NCBI RefSeq assembly: GCF_932294415.1
Contig: NC_065545.1
Span: 20,281,357 to 20,345,356 of the forward strand
From: Quercus robur
Lineage: Eukaryota; Streptophyta; Magnoliopsida; Fagales; Fagaceae
Length of the DNA: 64,000 nt
Direction: 5' to 3'
Below, piece after piece: positions 62,782 to 64,000 of this stretch. The notes beneath the pieces are model-generated. The model had not been told where the DNA came from. It did not search any database and worked only from the letters and a program-made list of their open reading frames with translations. The position numbers and the translations under genes were made by a program. Positions within the stretch are counted from its first letter, which is position 1. Each line of letters begins with the position of its first letter.

Positions 62782-63131
62782 TGGTATGTTTTGTTGGGAT
62801 GATTTTGGGGAGGATGGGAAAAAATAAAGAAGGGAAAATAGGAGAGAAAGTGGTTGGAAGGGGAGTGGGGAGAGAAAATTGTTGGGGCTTGGATTTTTCT
62901 CTTTAAGCCCACCAAAACTCAATCTCCCCAAACTAGGAAGAAAATAGAGGAAGAGGAATAGTTGCAATCACATAAGTAAATTTATACAAATACATTCTTT
63001 TCATTCCTTCACTTTTCCACCCTCAACCAAACACCAATGAGGAAAACTAAAATCTCTTTTAACCTCCTACTTTTCTATCCCTCTCTATTTTATATCCTCT
63101 CACTCTTCCATTTTCCCGACCAAACATACCC
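62782..63131. mobile_element. PIF/Harbinger-like MITE
   Basis: 350 bp flanked by TAA on both sides (62,779-62,781 and 63,132-63,134), the target duplication typical of PIF/Harbinger elements. Terminal inverted repeats read TGGTATGTTTTGTTGGGA on the left and GGGTATGTTTGGTCGGGA as the reverse complement of the right end. The left half is purine-rich (ggaggatggg, gggagagaaa) and the right half is its pyrimidine-rich counterpart, so the whole element can partly fold back. Non-coding. Confidence 0.72.
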
Positions 63132-63368
63132 TAAAAGTGGATAAAACGTATGTACAATTTCTTAAATTTTGAACTTTTAAGTTCTTGAATTAAATTCAGC
63201 AATCTACCCTTACAACTTATATTTATGCACAAGTCCATTTGCCAATATGCCATATGTTTGATCGAATTTAACTGAAGAACTAGTAAATTTTTTTTTAGAA
63301 GAATATCACCTAAGTAACTATACTTATATTTTTCACACATATCTTATAAATTTATGTTTCATCGATCA

Positions 63369-63405
<37 letters not shown>

Positions 63406-63812
63406 TATTATAAAATTTTCTACAAAAATTCTACAAATTGATAATTAGTTTATCACAACTCAAAAATTACCAAAAAAATAATTTTTTTTTTAGAGAATTT
63501 CAATCTATAGCGTCCGTTCCTGATGATAACTCTTTATTATCAGACCAAGACACAAATTAATTTACCAAAAAAATAATTCAAATATTTATTTTCTATTATT
63601 TTGTTGGAACTGCACCAATCACATTGGTTATCACCCCATAGGTTTAGCCTGCCTTTCCCCCACGCGCAAGTCAAAAACCCAACCCCAGCTTCCTCTCCAC
63701 GCAAATATACTTGCGCAGTACACATACAAATACAGTACATTCATGCATTTGATTTCAAAAATTCTAAATTATACATACAAAATTGTTATATTTAAAAATT
63801 AAAAACTTTAAA

Positions 63813-63849
<37 letters not shown>

Positions 63850-63885
63850 ACGCAAACACACAAGCGCTCTCTTTTCAATAAAAAA
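63132..63885. other. Spacer and leader upstream of the MIRO gene
   Basis: It contains a 34-base poly-A run (63,370-63,403), a less AT-rich patch at 63,600-63,720, and a (CT)n microsatellite at about 63,815-63,844 that lies 42 bases before the MIRO start codon, probably in its leader. Confidence 0.55.
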
Positions 63886-64000
63886 ATGGCGGGTGGCTCA
63901 GTCGGAAACGCAAGCAGCTCCGGCAGCCGTTCCGTCGTCCGAGTCGTCGTCGCCGGCGACCGAGGAACCGGTAAATCAAGCCTCATCGCCTCCGCCGCCT
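63886..64000 (+). CDS. MIRO: Mitochondrial Rho GTPase (MIRO), N-terminus only
   Basis: Only the first 38 codons are in the window. They read MAGGSVGNASSSGSRSVVRV, then VVAGDRGTGKSSLIASAA. The P-loop GDRGTGKSS follows a beta strand VVRVVVAG, as in plant MIRO1/MIRO2, which I recall as having GDKGTGKSSLI near residue 20. MIRO proteins are anchored in the outer mitochondrial membrane, with two GTPase domains around two EF-hands, and act in mitochondrial shape and movement. The rest, including the EF-hands and C-terminal anchor, lies beyond the window. Another small GTPase is possible from so little sequence. Confidence 0.75.
   Translation, partial: MAGGSVGNASSSGSRSVVRVVVAGDRGTGKSSLIASAA

Overview
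This is nuclear DNA of a flowering plant, most likely a woody eudicot of the rosid group (the species cannot be fixed from the window). The evidence is spliced genes with plant-type GT-AG introns, AT-rich introns and spacers, plant-only gene families, an Au-like SINE, small inverted-repeat DNA elements and fragments of LINE and LTR retrotransposons. There are no bacterial-style operons, no CRISPR array and no tRNA or rRNA gene that I can support.

Layout. 1-12 kb is gene-poor: AT-rich spacer, microsatellites, a T/C-rich block that looks like retroelement debris (5.3-7.3 kb), a 257-bp tandem duplication (8.8-9.2 kb) and two MITEs (9.9-10.3 and 11.1-11.5 kb). 12,967-19,213 (+) is an eight-exon bHLH gene, orthologous to TT8, the MYB partner controlling proanthocyanidin and anthocyanin genes. 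Convergent to it, 20,567-27,583 (-) is XPD/UVH6, the TFIIH helicase; its 13 exons give exactly 758 aa with every catalytic and Fe-S residue in place. 28,914-32,321 (-) is a seven-exon p31comet (COMET) homologue. 34.2-37.6 kb holds remains of a small F-box (FBA-type) family, interrupted by a SINE and a solo LTR. 40,223-49,318 (-) is SCY2, the second chloroplast SecY, in 13 exons. 50,628-54,216 (-) is a five-exon gene of an uncharacterised plant family, rebuilt here from short exons. 55,884-60,044 (-) is a two-exon P-class PPR gene of the At4g02820 type. 60-63.8 kb carries a decayed LINE, a solo LTR and a Harbinger-like MITE. 63,886 to the window end (+) is the start of a mitochondrial Rho GTPase (MIRO).

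The genes do not form a pathway: flavonoid regulation, DNA repair and transcription, HORMA-protein remodelling, plastid protein export, organelle RNA processing and mitochondrial dynamics are an ordinary mix for a plant chromosome arm. Exon boundaries were placed by hand from splice signals, frame and remembered family sequences; all seven full gene models close in frame, but none is backed by transcripts here. I found no clearly new biological system. The most useful results are the rebuilt unknown gene, the p31comet call, the exon-junction repeats in the XPD introns, and several elements with readable target-site duplications.
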